From: Ignavibacteria bacterium
Lineage (GTDB): Bacteria > Bacteroidota > Ignavibacteria > Tepidaquicellales > Tepidaquicellaceae
NCBI GenBank assembly: GCA_016710985.1
Contig: JADJTX010000064.1
Span: 23,275-87,274, forward strand
Direction: 5' to 3'
DNA: 64,000 nt
Below the pieces are notes generated by a model. That model was given only the letters and a program-made list of their open reading frames with translations. It made no database searches and had not been told where the DNA came from. Shown here one piece after another: positions 27,158-36,764 of the stretch; position 1 is the stretch's first letter; each line of letters begins with the position of its first letter. A program made the translations under genes and the position numbers.

Positions 27158-27925
27158 CTAAATCTGTGCTCCTATTTTTATTATATCTGTAAATTCATCA
27201 GCTTTCAAACTTGCACCTCCTATCAAAGCACCGTCAACTCCGCAGGCTGATAATATTTCCTTCGCATTCTTTCCGTTTACACTTCCTCCGTATAAGATCA
27301 ACAGAGCTTCTGCGACTTCATTATCATAAAGCTTTGATACAACCTTTGCAATGAACAAATGCATGTCGCTTGCCTGCTTTGGTGTTGCATTTAAACCCGT
27401 GCCGATCGCCCATACCGGTTCATATGCAATTACAAGATCTTTCATACTCTCTTTTGTAATTTCAGAAAGACCTTCGATGATCTGTTTTTCAACTACTCCT
27501 TCAAAAATCTCATCTTCACGCTCTTCAAGCGATTCACCAACACAAAGTATTGGTTTCAGTTCAAACTCAATTGCTTTCCTGACTTTCCTGTTTATTATTT
27601 TATTTGTTTCGTGAATGTATTTTCTTCTCTCACTGTGACCCGCAATCACATATTCACAGCCAACTGATTTCAGCATGCTTGCAGATACTTCACCTGTGTA
27701 AGCCCCGTCATTCTCGTAATATATATCCTGAGCTCCAAGCTTAACTTCTGTATCTTTAATTGCTTTATTAACAATTCCCAGGGATATAAACGACGGACAA
27801 ACAAGTGTATCAATTTTTTGCATAACTTTTGGATCAAGTTTTTCAGTAATATTTTTTGCAAGCTTCTCTGATTCCTTATAACTCAGATTCATCTTCCAGT
27901 TACCTGCTATAAGCTTTCTTCTCAT
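27158..27925 (-). CDS. tpiA: Triosephosphate isomerase
   Basis: 255 residues. Interconverts glyceraldehyde 3-phosphate and dihydroxyacetone phosphate. All catalytic landmarks are present: Lys in GNWKMN near residue 12, His in VIAGHSERR near 97, and Glu in YEPVWAIGTG near 170; the phosphate-binding GGSVNGKN and GALIGGASL are near the C-terminus. It begins 8 nt after the gatB stop, on the same strand. Confidence 0.96.
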   Translation of the reverse strand: MRRKLIAGNWKMNLSYKESEKLAKNITEKLDPKVMQKIDTLVCPSFISLGIVNKAIKDTEVKLGAQDIYYENDGAYTGEVSASMLKSVGCEYVIAGHSERRKYIHETNKIINRKVRKAIEFELKPILCVGESLEEREDEIFEGVVEKQIIEGLSEITKESMKDLVIAYEPVWAIGTGLNATPKQASDMHLFIAKVVSKLYDNEVAEALLILYGGSVNGKNAKEILSACGVDGALIGGASLKADEFTDIIKIGAQI

Positions 27926-27933
27926 AAATATTT

Positions 27934-29397
27934 CTATGCCTCCAGATTTTTAATTAATAATTCATTCACTATCTTCGGATTAGCTCTTCCTTTACTTTCC
28001 TGCATAATCTTGCCGACAAAGAATCCCGCAAGTTTCTTTTCTCCGATCTTATATCTTTCAACTTCTTTCGGATTTTCGTCAAGTATTTTTTTTACAATTA
28101 ATTCTATTTCACTGTTATCAGAAACCTGTGACAGGCTCTCTTCAGCTTTTTTGAAAATGTTCTTCTGATCTTCCTCCGTTTTTCCTTCCAGTAAAAGATT
28201 AAATATTTCCTTTGAAGCTGTCGCACTGATATTCCCGGCAGATACAGAATCAGCAATCATTGCTATGATTAAATTTGAAACATGAAATTCCTCCAGGCTG
28301 ATTTTTTTTTCATTTAAAATTCTCTTTACATCAACCCTGAGAATGTTTGCAACTGCCCTGAAGCTTTTTCCGGACTTATTAATTAACTGTCTTGCAATTG
28401 ATTCAAAAAAATCTGCAAATACTTTATCCTGTGTCAGTTCATCTGCATCCGTCTCGCTTATCAGATAATCTTTAACAAATCTTATCTTCTTTGCCTCCGG
28501 AAATTCCGGCAGCTCCTTTTCAATTTTACTGATCCATTCGTGCCCGACTCTCACCTTCACCAGATCAGGTTCAGGGAAATATCTGTAATCGTGAGCTTCC
28601 TCTTTTGAACGTATTGCAGTAGTCTTTCTCTCTTTCGCATTGTATGTCATAGTCTGATAATAAACTTTATCACCGGATTCAATAAGATCAATCTGTCTTT
28701 TCTTTTCAGACTCAATTGCATCTACTACATTCTTGAAAGAATTAAGATTTTTAATTTCCGTCCTCGTTCCGAAATTCTTGTCACCTTTTAATCTGACTGA
28801 AACGTTTGCATCACATCTCATCGAACCTTCTTCAAGATTACCGTCATTGATCTCAAGATAAACCAATGTCTGCTTAATCTTTGACAAGTACTGATATGCT
28901 TCCTCACTGGAATTCATGTCCGGCTCGCTCACAATTTCAATTAACGGCACACCGCAACGGTTAAAGTCGATCAGAGTCTCATCATCGTGAAAATCATGAA
29001 TGGACTTTCCGGCATCTTCTTCCATGTGTATCCTCGTAATACCGATTCTTTTATCTTCTTTGTCTTTTAAATTGATATTTATGAAACCGTCAAAGCAGAT
29101 CGGCGTTTCGAATTGTGTTATCTGATATCCTTTTGTCAGGTCGGGATAAAAATAATTTTTACGGGCAAAGATTGACAGCTCCCTTATCTTACAGTTGGTT
29201 GCAAGTCCCATGCGTATCGAAAAATTCACAAGCTCTTCATTAAGAACGGGAAGCGTGCCGGGATATCCGAGACAAACCGGACATACATTTGAATTAGGCG
29301 AAGAATGAAACTGAGTTGAGCATTTGCAAAACGCCTTCGTCTTTGTTTTCATCTGAGCGTGCACTTCAAGCCATTTATCCCAATCTTCCCGCCTCAT
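27934..29397 (-). CDS. gatB: Asp-tRNA(Asn)/Glu-tRNA(Gln) amidotransferase subunit B
   Basis: 487 residues, slightly longer than usual. GatB is the kinase/tRNA-binding subunit of GatCAB, which amidates misacylated Glu-tRNA(Gln) or Asp-tRNA(Asn). Motifs: LEVHAQMKTKTKAFCKCS and VCPVCLGYPGTLPVLN (zinc-site cysteines), RKNYFYPDLTKGYQITQ, RIHMEEDAGKSIHD, DFNRCGVPLIEIVSEPDM, GSMRCDANVSVR, GTRTEIKNLNSFK, RSKEEAHDYRYFPEPDL, plus the C-terminal YqeY-like tail domain. The extreme N-terminus (MRREDWDKWLEVH) departs from the family's VIGLEVH, with Trp in place of Gly, so the start or first codons may be affected by a small sequence error. Confidence 0.93.
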   Translation of the reverse strand: MRREDWDKWLEVHAQMKTKTKAFCKCSTQFHSSPNSNVCPVCLGYPGTLPVLNEELVNFSIRMGLATNCKIRELSIFARKNYFYPDLTKGYQITQFETPICFDGFININLKDKEDKRIGITRIHMEEDAGKSIHDFHDDETLIDFNRCGVPLIEIVSEPDMNSSEEAYQYLSKIKQTLVYLEINDGNLEEGSMRCDANVSVRLKGDKNFGTRTEIKNLNSFKNVVDAIESEKKRQIDLIESGDKVYYQTMTYNAKERKTTAIRSKEEAHDYRYFPEPDLVKVRVGHEWISKIEKELPEFPEAKKIRFVKDYLISETDADELTQDKVFADFFESIARQLINKSGKSFRAVANILRVDVKRILNEKKISLEEFHVSNLIIAMIADSVSAGNISATASKEIFNLLLEGKTEEDQKNIFKKAEESLSQVSDNSEIELIVKKILDENPKEVERYKIGEKKLAGFFVGKIMQESKGRANPKIVNELLIKNLEA

Positions 29398-29511
29398 ATT
29401 TACTAAGAGTTCGGAAAAGATTTTTTAAGTACTTTAGGTCAATGTTACTTCAATATTTTTATGGAATAAATTCATCTTAAACATTGAATATTTATTAAAA
29501 AGTTGAATATT

Positions 29512-30975
29512 TTAATCGTCAAATTTATCACTTTGGTTCATAACATTCTTAAATGCTTCTATGGCTTTATTTTTGGCAGTAAAATGATGCACGAATGGTT
29601 CGGGATAATCTTTGCCGATTATCACATTATACATTCCCTGTTCCATCATGCTCATCTTATTCGGCTCATGAACGAATTCGGCCGGCAGTGATCTTAATTC
29701 CGGCAGATATTTTTTAATATAAACGCCTTCCGCATCAAACTTCTTACTCTGCAGATACGGATTGAATATTCTGAAGTACGGCTGTGCATCAACCCCTGTC
29801 GATGCGCTCCATTGCCATCCTCCGTTGTTGCTGGAAAAATCGAGATCAATTAATTTATCAGCAAAATATTTTTCACCGTATCTCCAGTCAATGAACAGGT
29901 CTTTCGTCAGAAACATTGCTGCAATCATTCTCACCCTGTTATGCATCCATCCTTCACTATTAAGCTGCCTCATTCCGGCATCGACAATCGGGAATCCGGT
30001 CTTTCCTTCACACCATTTCTTAAATAAAGATTCATCATAATTCCACTTTAAATTATCGTATTCCTTTTTAAAAGACTGAAAAGTGATCTGAGGATTATGA
30101 TAAGTGATGTTATAATAAAACTCTCTCCACAATAATTCATTGATCCATGTCTGAACTGAATTTTGTTCAGATTCATTCTTTGCCTTTTTGATTTTGCTGA
30201 ATGCAGTTCTGAATGCTTCCCTTATACTGACTGTTCCGAAGTGCAAATGCGCCGACAGAAAACTTGTCCCTTTTGCTGCCGGGAAATCTCTCTTCTCCTT
30301 ATAATTTACTAAGCCGTTTTCATAAAAATATTTTAATGAAATCAATCCTTCTTTTCTCCCGCCTCTGATTGTTTCGGACCTCTCGGAAATCCTGTATTCT
30401 TTTTCTAAATTATAAAGGTTTGATTCTTTTAATGTTACTTCGTTACTTTTATTAAGAGAAGATAAATTGTTTTCTGTTTTCTTATAATGCCCGGATGTTA
30501 AGATTTTTAAAGACTCATTCTTGAACGGAGTGAATACTTTGTATTGCTGACCTTCTCCATTCTTAATCTCACCCAATTTGAAAATTGTTGTATCAGTATA
30601 TGAATTAAAAGTCCCTCCGCTTTTCTCAACTGATTCCTTAACAGTTCTATCACGGGAAATGCAATACGGCTCTGCCTGTTCATTGCAATAAACAGAAATA
30701 CCCGAATGCTCATCAATTAATTTTTTAAAAACGCCTTTACTTTTCCCTTCGATTATCTGAAGTTTAAATCCAAATGAATCCAGCTCTTCTTCAAGATCAG
30801 CCAGGCATTCAATCAGAAAACCAATTCTCATTTCACCGAAATATTTGTAGGTGTTTCTATTTTTTATGTATAAGAACGAAAATTTATCATTGCCGGAAAC
30901 ATTTTTCACAAATTCAAAGAGACCTTTGTTATCCGTAATTCTTAAATCTTTTCTGAACCAGTAAATATTCAGCAT
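29512..30975 (-). CDS. phrB: Deoxyribodipyrimidine photolyase
   Basis: 487 residues, DASH-unrelated class I-type photolyase by length and motifs. Light-driven repair of cyclobutane pyrimidine dimers is expected. The N-terminal antenna domain opens with YWFRKDLRITDNKGL. The FAD-binding domain contains GTSFLSAHLHFGTVSIRE, WINELLWREFYYNI, WCEGKTGFPIVDAGMRQL, GWMHNRVRMI, DWRYGEKYFADKLIDLD, NNGGWQWSASTGVDAQPYFRIFNP. These cover the tryptophans and Asn of the flavin pocket. The ATG directly follows the stop of the IMPDH/GMPR-family gene. Confidence 0.92.
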   Translation of the reverse strand: MLNIYWFRKDLRITDNKGLFEFVKNVSGNDKFSFLYIKNRNTYKYFGEMRIGFLIECLADLEEELDSFGFKLQIIEGKSKGVFKKLIDEHSGISVYCNEQAEPYCISRDRTVKESVEKSGGTFNSYTDTTIFKLGEIKNGEGQQYKVFTPFKNESLKILTSGHYKKTENNLSSLNKSNEVTLKESNLYNLEKEYRISERSETIRGGRKEGLISLKYFYENGLVNYKEKRDFPAAKGTSFLSAHLHFGTVSIREAFRTAFSKIKKAKNESEQNSVQTWINELLWREFYYNITYHNPQITFQSFKKEYDNLKWNYDESLFKKWCEGKTGFPIVDAGMRQLNSEGWMHNRVRMIAAMFLTKDLFIDWRYGEKYFADKLIDLDFSSNNGGWQWSASTGVDAQPYFRIFNPYLQSKKFDAEGVYIKKYLPELRSLPAEFVHEPNKMSMMEQGMYNVIIGKDYPEPFVHHFTAKNKAIEAFKNVMNQSDKFDD

Positions 30976-32017
30976 TCAGATCTGCGGCTTACGTTCATTG
31001 AACGAATTACTTGTAAGCTTAACAAAAGAAGCATTATTCTGAAACTCTCCAATGGTCCTTGAATTAAGGTAACTCATGGATGACTGCAAACCTTCGGTAT
31101 ACTCTCTGATTATTTTTGAAACAGCGCCTTTGTAAGGAACTAATGACTCCTCGCCTTCAATATAATTCTTTTTATCCTGCTTAACCGCGAAGGAAGCGCT
31201 GCCGCAGTATTTCTTCCATCGCTGATTATTGTATTTCAAAACATCACCCGGAGATTCTTCCGTGCCGGCGAGAACTCTTCCGAACATTACTGCATCACAT
31301 CCAAGAGCTAAAGCCTTGCACATTGCTCCCGGAGTGTTGATTCCTCCGTCAGCAATTATCTTAACATTACTACCCAAATTATTCTTTGCCTCAAGAGCTC
31401 TTATGATTGCATCTACCTGGCCTATGCCTATTCCTGATTTTATTGAAGTCGAACACATTGCTCCGTTACCGATTCCGACACGTATAGCGTCTACATTCAT
31501 CTGTATCCAAAAATTCCGTTGTTTCATAACTGGCAACATTTCCGGCAATTACCTTAAGATCATATTCAGAAACTATCCCGGCAATGGAGTTAAGGAAAAC
31601 TCCGACCATTCTCGAACCGCCGTTGGCAATATCGATGCAAATTATCTTGATGCCAAAATCCGCCAGCCTTTTTAATCTTTCAATGTCGGTATTTTTATTA
31701 ATTCCAATGGCTGCAGATTTATATACAGAATCAGTTAAATTGTTATCTGCATATTCCTTTATCTGCTCATCAGTAGTATTAAACCTGTGTATGACTCCTA
31801 AGCAATTCAAATCAGCCAAAGCCTTAGCCATCTTACCGCCTACTACTGTATTCATTGGCGATCCAATGACCGGCATACCTAATTTTATTCCAAGAAATTC
31901 TCCACTCGTATCACATTCTGAGCGGTGTTCGACTTCGGAGATCTGATTCGGTAAAAGGGAAATGTCATCGTATGTGAAAGAGTAGCTGTCACTTATGTTC
32001 TGAAAACCCTTTCTCAC
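30976..32017 (-). CDS. IMP dehydrogenase/GMP reductase family protein without CBS domains, one frameshift
   Basis: Reading through one frameshift gives ~346 residues, the size of GMP reductase or a CBS-less IMPDH. The N-terminal part has TYDDISLLPN, MPVIGSPMNTVVGG, LGVIHRFN, IDIANGGS and AGNVASYET. The C-terminal part has VDAIRVGIGNGAMCSTS (active-site Cys), IIADGGINTPG, CDAVMFGRVLAGTEE, VPYKGAV and GLQSSMSYLNSRTI. The frames meet at an AAAAA run (plus strand 31509-31513), where removing one base restores continuity. GMP reductase and IMPDH cannot be told apart with certainty from these motifs. All catalytic parts survive. Confidence 0.82.
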
Positions 32018-32196
32018 TCCGTTGCCTGAGATTTCTGTTTTATTTGAAATTGTTTTTGCAAGAATTATTTGTTTTAAAGTAAATTATGTCAATAGATATT
32101 TCTCGAGAATTGAAACTTAGTTCTGTACAGTGATTAATGTAAATAATTAATTTGGTTGTAATGAAATTAACAATTCTGCTAATTCTGTTAATTCGT

Positions 32197-33417
32197 TTAA
32201 TTCGAGTTAAGGCTCGCAGATACTTTCGCTGCCGCATCTTCCAGTGTAGTAGCAGAGATCAAATTCAATCCCGACTCATCCAAGATTTTTTTTGCTTCCT
32301 CAGCATTTGTACCCTGTAACCTCACAACTACCGGTACCGGAATGTTTATGTGTTTTGCTGCCTGTACTACTCCGGCTGCAACCCTGTCACATCTGACTAT
32401 TCCGCCAAATATATTTATAAGGATTGCTTTAACATTTTTGTCCGATAAAATTATCTTAAAACCATTCTCTACAGTGTCAGGTGTTGCAGTTCCTCCGACA
32501 TCAAGAAAGTTAGCAGGGGATCCGCCGGCAAGTTTGATCAGATCCATCGTTCCCATTGCAAGTCCTGCGCCGTTTACCATACACCCTACATTACCGTCAA
32601 GCTTAATGTAGTTCAGATTATGTTTTGCAGCTTCAAGCTCTAACTTGTCTTCTTCATTTTCATCCTTCATCTCAGGATATTCTTTGTGCCTGTAAAATGA
32701 ATTGTCATCCAGCGTAACTTTTGCATCCAGTGCAAGGATCCTGTCATCATTTGTAATTACCATCGGGTTAACTTCCAGCAGAGACGCATCCAGCTCTTCA
32801 TACGCTTTATATAAAGCTGAAATGAATTTTATGAAATCTTTAAATGCATTTCCTTCAAGACCAAGTCCGAATGCAAGCTCACGGGCTTGATATGAAAGCA
32901 GTCCTGTCGCGGGATCAACCCAGACCTTAATGATCTTTTCGGGAGTCTCTTCAGCAACTTTCTCGATTTCGACCCCGCCTTCGGTTGATGCCATTATTAC
33001 ATTTTTTGAAACTGTTCTGTCCAGAAGTATTCCAAGATATAGTTCTTTTTTATAATCAATGCCTTCGGTAATGAATAATGTCTGAACTTCCTTGCCTTCA
33101 CTTCCGGTCTGATGAGTTACCAGTATATTTCCAATGAGCTTCGAAGCATATTCTCTGCCTTTATTTACATCGCTTCCAATAAACTTCACGCCGCCTTCGA
33201 CGATCAGTTCGTCTCGGTTATTTTTATTATAAACTTTCCATTTGCCTCTGCCTCCTGCATGGATCTGCGACTTTACTACAAACTGGTTAATGCCTCTTGA
33301 TGATAAACTGCTGATAGCATTATCATATTCTTCAATTGCTGTGATAGCTATCCCGTCCTGAACGGGAACTCCGAAATTTTTTAACAATGCCTTTGCCTGA
33401 TACTCGTGAATTTTCAT
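32197..33417 (-). CDS. sucC: Succinyl-CoA synthetase subunit beta (ADP-forming)
   Basis: 406 residues, a little above the usual ~390. It binds nucleotide and, with SucD, converts succinyl-CoA to succinate with ATP formation in the TCA cycle. ATP-grasp motifs: MKIHEYQAKALLKNFGVPV, KSQIHAGGRGKWK, LEVNPMVITNDDRILALDAKV, and the C-terminal domain GNVGCMVNGAGLAMGTMDLIKL, GGSPANFLDVGG, LINIFGGIVRCDRVA, VPVVVRLQGTN. No sucD is adjacent. Confidence 0.94.
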   Translation of the reverse strand: MKIHEYQAKALLKNFGVPVQDGIAITAIEEYDNAISSLSSRGINQFVVKSQIHAGGRGKWKVYNKNNRDELIVEGGVKFIGSDVNKGREYASKLIGNILVTHQTGSEGKEVQTLFITEGIDYKKELYLGILLDRTVSKNVIMASTEGGVEIEKVAEETPEKIIKVWVDPATGLLSYQARELAFGLGLEGNAFKDFIKFISALYKAYEELDASLLEVNPMVITNDDRILALDAKVTLDDNSFYRHKEYPEMKDENEEDKLELEAAKHNLNYIKLDGNVGCMVNGAGLAMGTMDLIKLAGGSPANFLDVGGTATPDTVENGFKIILSDKNVKAILINIFGGIVRCDRVAAGVVQAAKHINIPVPVVVRLQGTNAEEAKKILDESGLNLISATTLEDAAAKVSASLNSN

Positions 33418-33431
33418 TTATTATTTATAAT

Positions 33432-33674
33432 TTATTTAAGTGGGTTCATTCTTTTGGTTAATGAATCTAATTCGTCAGTTGTCTTTTCTATTTTATACAT
33501 CAGGCTGTCTAATTCTTTTCTTCCTGAATCAATTCTCGCCTGAGTAGAATCTATCTTTTGCTTTAACTCAGCTGCATCTTTTCTGATCCTTTCTTTCTGC
33601 AGTTCAAGCTCGCTCTTATCACAGCTAATGAACAAAAGACCAATTACAAATATTAAATAAAACTTTGTCCTCAA
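33432..33674 (-). CDS. Small coiled-coil lipoprotein
   Basis: 80 residues from a TTG start. The signal sequence MRTKFYLIFVIGLLFISC carries a lipobox-like IS-C at Cys18, suggesting a lipidated outer-membrane or periplasmic protein. The remainder is a charged, heptad-like coiled coil (ELELQKERIRKDAAELKQKI, DSTQARIDSGRKELDSLMYK). It resembles the architecture of small Lpp-like lipoproteins only in form. Family not recognised. Its stop is 14 nt before the sucC start, so they may be co-transcribed. Confidence 0.65.
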   Translation of the reverse strand: MRTKFYLIFVIGLLFISCDKSELELQKERIRKDAAELKQKIDSTQARIDSGRKELDSLMYKIEKTTDELDSLTKRMNPLK

Positions 33675-33689
33675 TTATGACAATTTAAA

Positions 33690-33802
33690 AATTAATAATT
33701 AATAATTAATAATTACTTTCCACACACTCAACAAACTCAACAAACTCACACACTTCACACACTCTACACACTCCACACACTCCACACACTCAATAAACTT
33801 AT
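33690..33802. repeat. Heptanucleotide and nonanucleotide arrays upstream of the small lipoprotein gene
   Basis: Positions 33690-33717 hold four 7-nt units AATTAAT (last AATTACT). Positions 33722-33802 hold nine 9-nt units (ACAAACTCA, CACACTCCA and variants) in strict register. The last nonamer covers the pruA stop codon (33799-33801). Confidence 0.85.
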
Positions 33803-35190
33803 TTCACTTTCTGCGCGATCGACTTCGCCTGCTGGAACAATCCAAGATAATCCGGTCCCCCTGCTTTTGAATCAGTACCGCTCATGTTGAATCCGCCGAA
33901 AGGGTGAACACCGACTAACGCGCCTGTACATTTCCTGTTCAGATAAAGATTTCCTACGAAAAATTCCTTCTCGGCTTTCTCAAGTTTTTTCTTATGCTTA
34001 GTATAGACCGCTCCCGTCAGACCGAATATTGTATTGTTTGCTATCTCTAATCCATCATCGAAATTTTTCGACTTAATGACCGCAAGTACTGGTCCGAAGA
34101 TCTCTTCCTGTGCTATTGTTGCTTTTTTATCAACGTCTTTTATAATTGTTGGCTGAATAAAATATCCTTTTTCGCTGAGCTCCATTCCACCATGAATTAA
34201 CTTGCCTCCCTCATCAATTGCAGTCTTTATATAATTTGTAATACTGTTCTTTGACTTCTCATTCACTACAGGTCCCATTCCGGGATTATCTTTAGCATCG
34301 CCGACTTTAATTTTTTTGGTTTCTTCAACAAGCGCATCGCAAAACTTATCATAGATCTTCTGATCTACTATGACTCTAGAGCATGCTGAACATTTCTGTC
34401 CCTGAAATCCAAAAGCCGCCTGTACAACTCCTTTGACAGTTTCATCAAAATTAATCAAATCAGCATCTACTACTATAGAATCCTTACCTCCCATCTCCGC
34501 AACAACTCTCTTGATCCATATCTGCGAAGGCTGTTTCTTTGCTGCAAGTTCATTGATCCTCAATCCGACTTCCATTGAACCTGTAAATGAAATAAATCTT
34601 GTTAAAGGATGGGTGATCAGCAAATCACCGATCACACTCCCGTCACCGGTTACAAAATTTACAACTCCTTTTGGTAATTTTATCTCTTCAAGTAATTCAA
34701 AACCCGGGATTTTTACAACATCCTGACCTTTCTCATATCTAAGCATTTCCCTTGCATAGAACTCCATGAAGTCGATAGCTTCGGCTGTATCTCCGTCAGC
34801 TTCAGCCCAGTTCTTTCCGACCTCATACACCATCATTGCAGAAAATTCATGCTTTCTTTTCCTCATTATCTTTGCCGCCTGAACAAGGTATTTCACCCTG
34901 GTTTTTACCGGAACATTTTTCCATTCTCCGAAAACATTGTTTGCTATTTCTATGGCTTTTATTCCCATCTCTGCCGTGCCTCTCTGAAATACGCCCACTG
35001 TTTCTTCTTTATTGGACGGATTATAGGAGTACAATTTATTATCTGTAAAAAACTTCTCGCCTCCTATGGTGATCGGATATTCTTTCTTAAATCTTGCCGT
35101 GACTTTTTCAAGCGCTTTTTCAAAAGCCTGCTTATTCTTCTTCTTTGAAAAATCCGTGAAAGGCTCATTCTTGAACTTTGATAATCTCAT
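33799..35190 (-). CDS. pruA: 1-pyrroline-5-carboxylate dehydrogenase with an internal in-frame deletion
   Basis: 463 residues against the usual ~515-545. The enzyme oxidises glutamate semialdehyde to glutamate in proline catabolism. Present: ITIGGEKFFTD, NPSNKEETVGVFQRGT, LPKGVVNFVTGDGSVIGD, FTGSMEVG, VAEMGGKDSIVVD (catalytic Glu), FGFQGQKCSACSR (catalytic Cys), IAQEEIFGPVLAVIK, GGFNMSGTDSKAGG. The text goes directly from KIPGFE to LLEEIKLPKG, skipping the ~50 residues that normally hold PWNFP (oxyanion-hole Asn) and the NAD-binding Lys-Pro. The junction is near 34690-34702 and leaves the frame intact. If real, the protein should be inactive as a dehydrogenase. Confidence 0.85.
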   Translation of the reverse strand: MRLSKFKNEPFTDFSKKKNKQAFEKALEKVTARFKKEYPITIGGEKFFTDNKLYSYNPSNKEETVGVFQRGTAEMGIKAIEIANNVFGEWKNVPVKTRVKYLVQAAKIMRKRKHEFSAMMVYEVGKNWAEADGDTAEAIDFMEFYAREMLRYEKGQDVVKIPGFELLEEIKLPKGVVNFVTGDGSVIGDLLITHPLTRFISFTGSMEVGLRINELAAKKQPSQIWIKRVVAEMGGKDSIVVDADLINFDETVKGVVQAAFGFQGQKCSACSRVIVDQKIYDKFCDALVEETKKIKVGDAKDNPGMGPVVNEKSKNSITNYIKTAIDEGGKLIHGGMELSEKGYFIQPTIIKDVDKKATIAQEEIFGPVLAVIKSKNFDDGLEIANNTIFGLTGAVYTKHKKKLEKAEKEFFVGNLYLNRKCTGALVGVHPFGGFNMSGTDSKAGGPDYLGLFQQAKSIAQKVK

Positions 35191-35287
35191 GATAAGTTTT
35201 ATATGTTATTTAAATAATTGTTTTAATTTTATTTCTTCCTGTTCTTCCAGATCAACCGATCAGCCTATCAACCAATTAACCAATCAA

Positions 35288-36454
35288 CTAACCTGCTGCA
35301 ATCTGAATAGCAGCATTATGTATCTCAGGTCTGATATCCCTTATCCCGTAATTTTCACGCGAAGGATATACTCTGTTAGTTAAAAAAATAATTATTAGTC
35401 CTCTGTCTTTGTCACACCAAATGCTCGTTCCGGTGTAGCCTGTATGCCCGAAACAATTTTCAGAGATCAGCTCGCCGCAGGGAATCCTGTATTTCGAAGA
35501 ATTCTGTTGCGGCTTTGTATCCCATCCTAATGCGCGTGAATTTTCATATGCAACGTCAGTATATTTTGTTGTGAATAAAGAAATAATTTCAGGGCTGAAA
35601 AGTTTTTCTTCCTTGAGTCCTCTTGAGTACGGATTATAATACTCACCGTTGTTCAGCATTACTCTCATGAATTTATAGAGATCAGTTGCATTGGAAAAGA
35701 GTCCGGCATTTCCTGAAATACCTCCGAGTATGGAAGTCGTCTCATCGTGTACTTCACCCTGTAATAATCTCATTCTCCAGTAATTATCCATCTCTGTCGG
35801 AAGTATTCTCTCTTTGTATTTATCCTCAGGAACAAACATTGTTGAATGCATGTCAAGCGGAATAAAAATATTCTGTTTACAGTATTCATTCAGATCCATT
35901 CCGGAAATCTTTTCAACTAACAACCCGAGCATTACGGCATTAAGATCGCTGTATATGGATTTGGTATTTACAGGATAATCTAATCCGATATTGTAGATCG
36001 CCTCCAGTACTTCGCCTTTAGTTGAGTAGGTTTTATAAAAAGGAACGAAAGCTATTAGTCCTGAATTATGAAGAAGTAAATTTAATATCGTAATATCTTC
36101 TTTTCCGTTATTTCCAAACTCAGGAATGTAAGCTGAAACTTTATCTGTAAGGTTAAACTTCTGCTGTTCATAAAGTTTCATGATTGCAGATGTAGTAGCA
36201 ACGACTTTGGTAATTGAGGCAAGATCAAAAACACTTTCATCTGTAACTGTTCTTGAGAATTCATCATAAGTATAATTACCGTAACATTTACTGTATAGAA
36301 TATCATCTTTATTTCCGATCAGAAGCTGAGCTCCGGGAAAGGCATTGTTAATTATTCCACCGGAAACTATGTCATCAACAGCAGAAAAATCATATGAGTA
36401 TGCATTGAACCGGAAGGTAATCATCAGAATTATTATCAACGCACTTTTTTTCAT
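35288..36454 (-). CDS. Exported serine hydrolase (class C beta-lactamase/PBP-like)
   Basis: 388 residues. A signal peptide (MKKSALIIILMITFRFNAYS) precedes a beta-lactamase-related fold: the SxxK motif in FDLASITKVVATTSA (Ser-Ile-Thr-Lys), a Tyr motif in YSDLNAVMLGLLVEKISG (Y-S-D-L-N) and a C-terminal HTGYTGTSIW in place of KTG, common in esterase and peptidase members. Likely periplasmic esterase, D-amino-acid peptidase or muropeptide-active enzyme. True beta-lactamase activity is not implied. Encoded upstream of pruA on the same strand; no functional link is evident. Confidence 0.85.
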   Translation of the reverse strand: MKKSALIIILMITFRFNAYSYDFSAVDDIVSGGIINNAFPGAQLLIGNKDDILYSKCYGNYTYDEFSRTVTDESVFDLASITKVVATTSAIMKLYEQQKFNLTDKVSAYIPEFGNNGKEDITILNLLLHNSGLIAFVPFYKTYSTKGEVLEAIYNIGLDYPVNTKSIYSDLNAVMLGLLVEKISGMDLNEYCKQNIFIPLDMHSTMFVPEDKYKERILPTEMDNYWRMRLLQGEVHDETTSILGGISGNAGLFSNATDLYKFMRVMLNNGEYYNPYSRGLKEEKLFSPEIISLFTTKYTDVAYENSRALGWDTKPQQNSSKYRIPCGELISENCFGHTGYTGTSIWCDKDRGLIIIFLTNRVYPSRENYGIRDIRPEIHNAAIQIAAG

Positions 36455-36507
36455 AGTGATGCAAATATATTCATTTAAATCAGCTTGTTCAATTTACATT
36501 TGAAGGG

Positions 36508-36561
36508 ATTCATAAGATTCATAAGATTTATAAGATTTGTATAATTCATATGATTTGAATG
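36508..36561. repeat. Nonanucleotide array upstream of the serine hydrolase gene
   Basis: Six 9-nt units in register (ATTCATAAG, ATTTATAAG, ATTTGTATA, ATTCATATG, ATTTGAATG) lie about 50 nt upstream of the start codon of the serine hydrolase gene. Confidence 0.75.
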
Positions 36562-36597
36562 ATATGCATCGTTTCAGATTAAAAAGTAAAAGTTAGA

Positions 36598-36659
36598 GTA
36601 GTCGCAGGCTTTAGCCTGTGAAGATGGTGTAGATTTCGCAACCTGAACGTAGGGGCTTC
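36598..36659. repeat. Degenerate copy of the GCAGGCTTTAGCCTGC fold-back repeat
   Basis: It contains GCAGGCTTTAGCCTG and TTTCGCAACCTGAACG, matching the three tandem copies at 38592-38800 with decayed second hairpin and outer arms. Confidence 0.65.
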
Positions 36660-36700
36660 AAATAATCTTAAAATTTGTACACAGCCTCAGTTAAATTTAA

Positions 36701-36730
36701 AAACCCTGTCCAATTTAATGAACAGGGTTT
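36701..36730 (-). terminator. Terminator of the T9SS protein gene at 36765
   Basis: AAACCCTGT/ACAGGGTTT (36701-36709 with 36722-36730). On the minus strand the stem is followed by further U residues from the A run at 36699-36703. It lies 34 nt past the stop codon. Confidence 0.75.
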
Positions 36731-36764
36731 CTAATCTACAACTTAAATGTTACTATTGAAAAAA

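Noticed and set aside
35288..36454. Antibiotic-resistance beta-lactamase
   Set aside because: The SxxK/Y-x-N/H-x-G pattern is shared by esterases and peptidases; nothing here is specific for drug hydrolysis.
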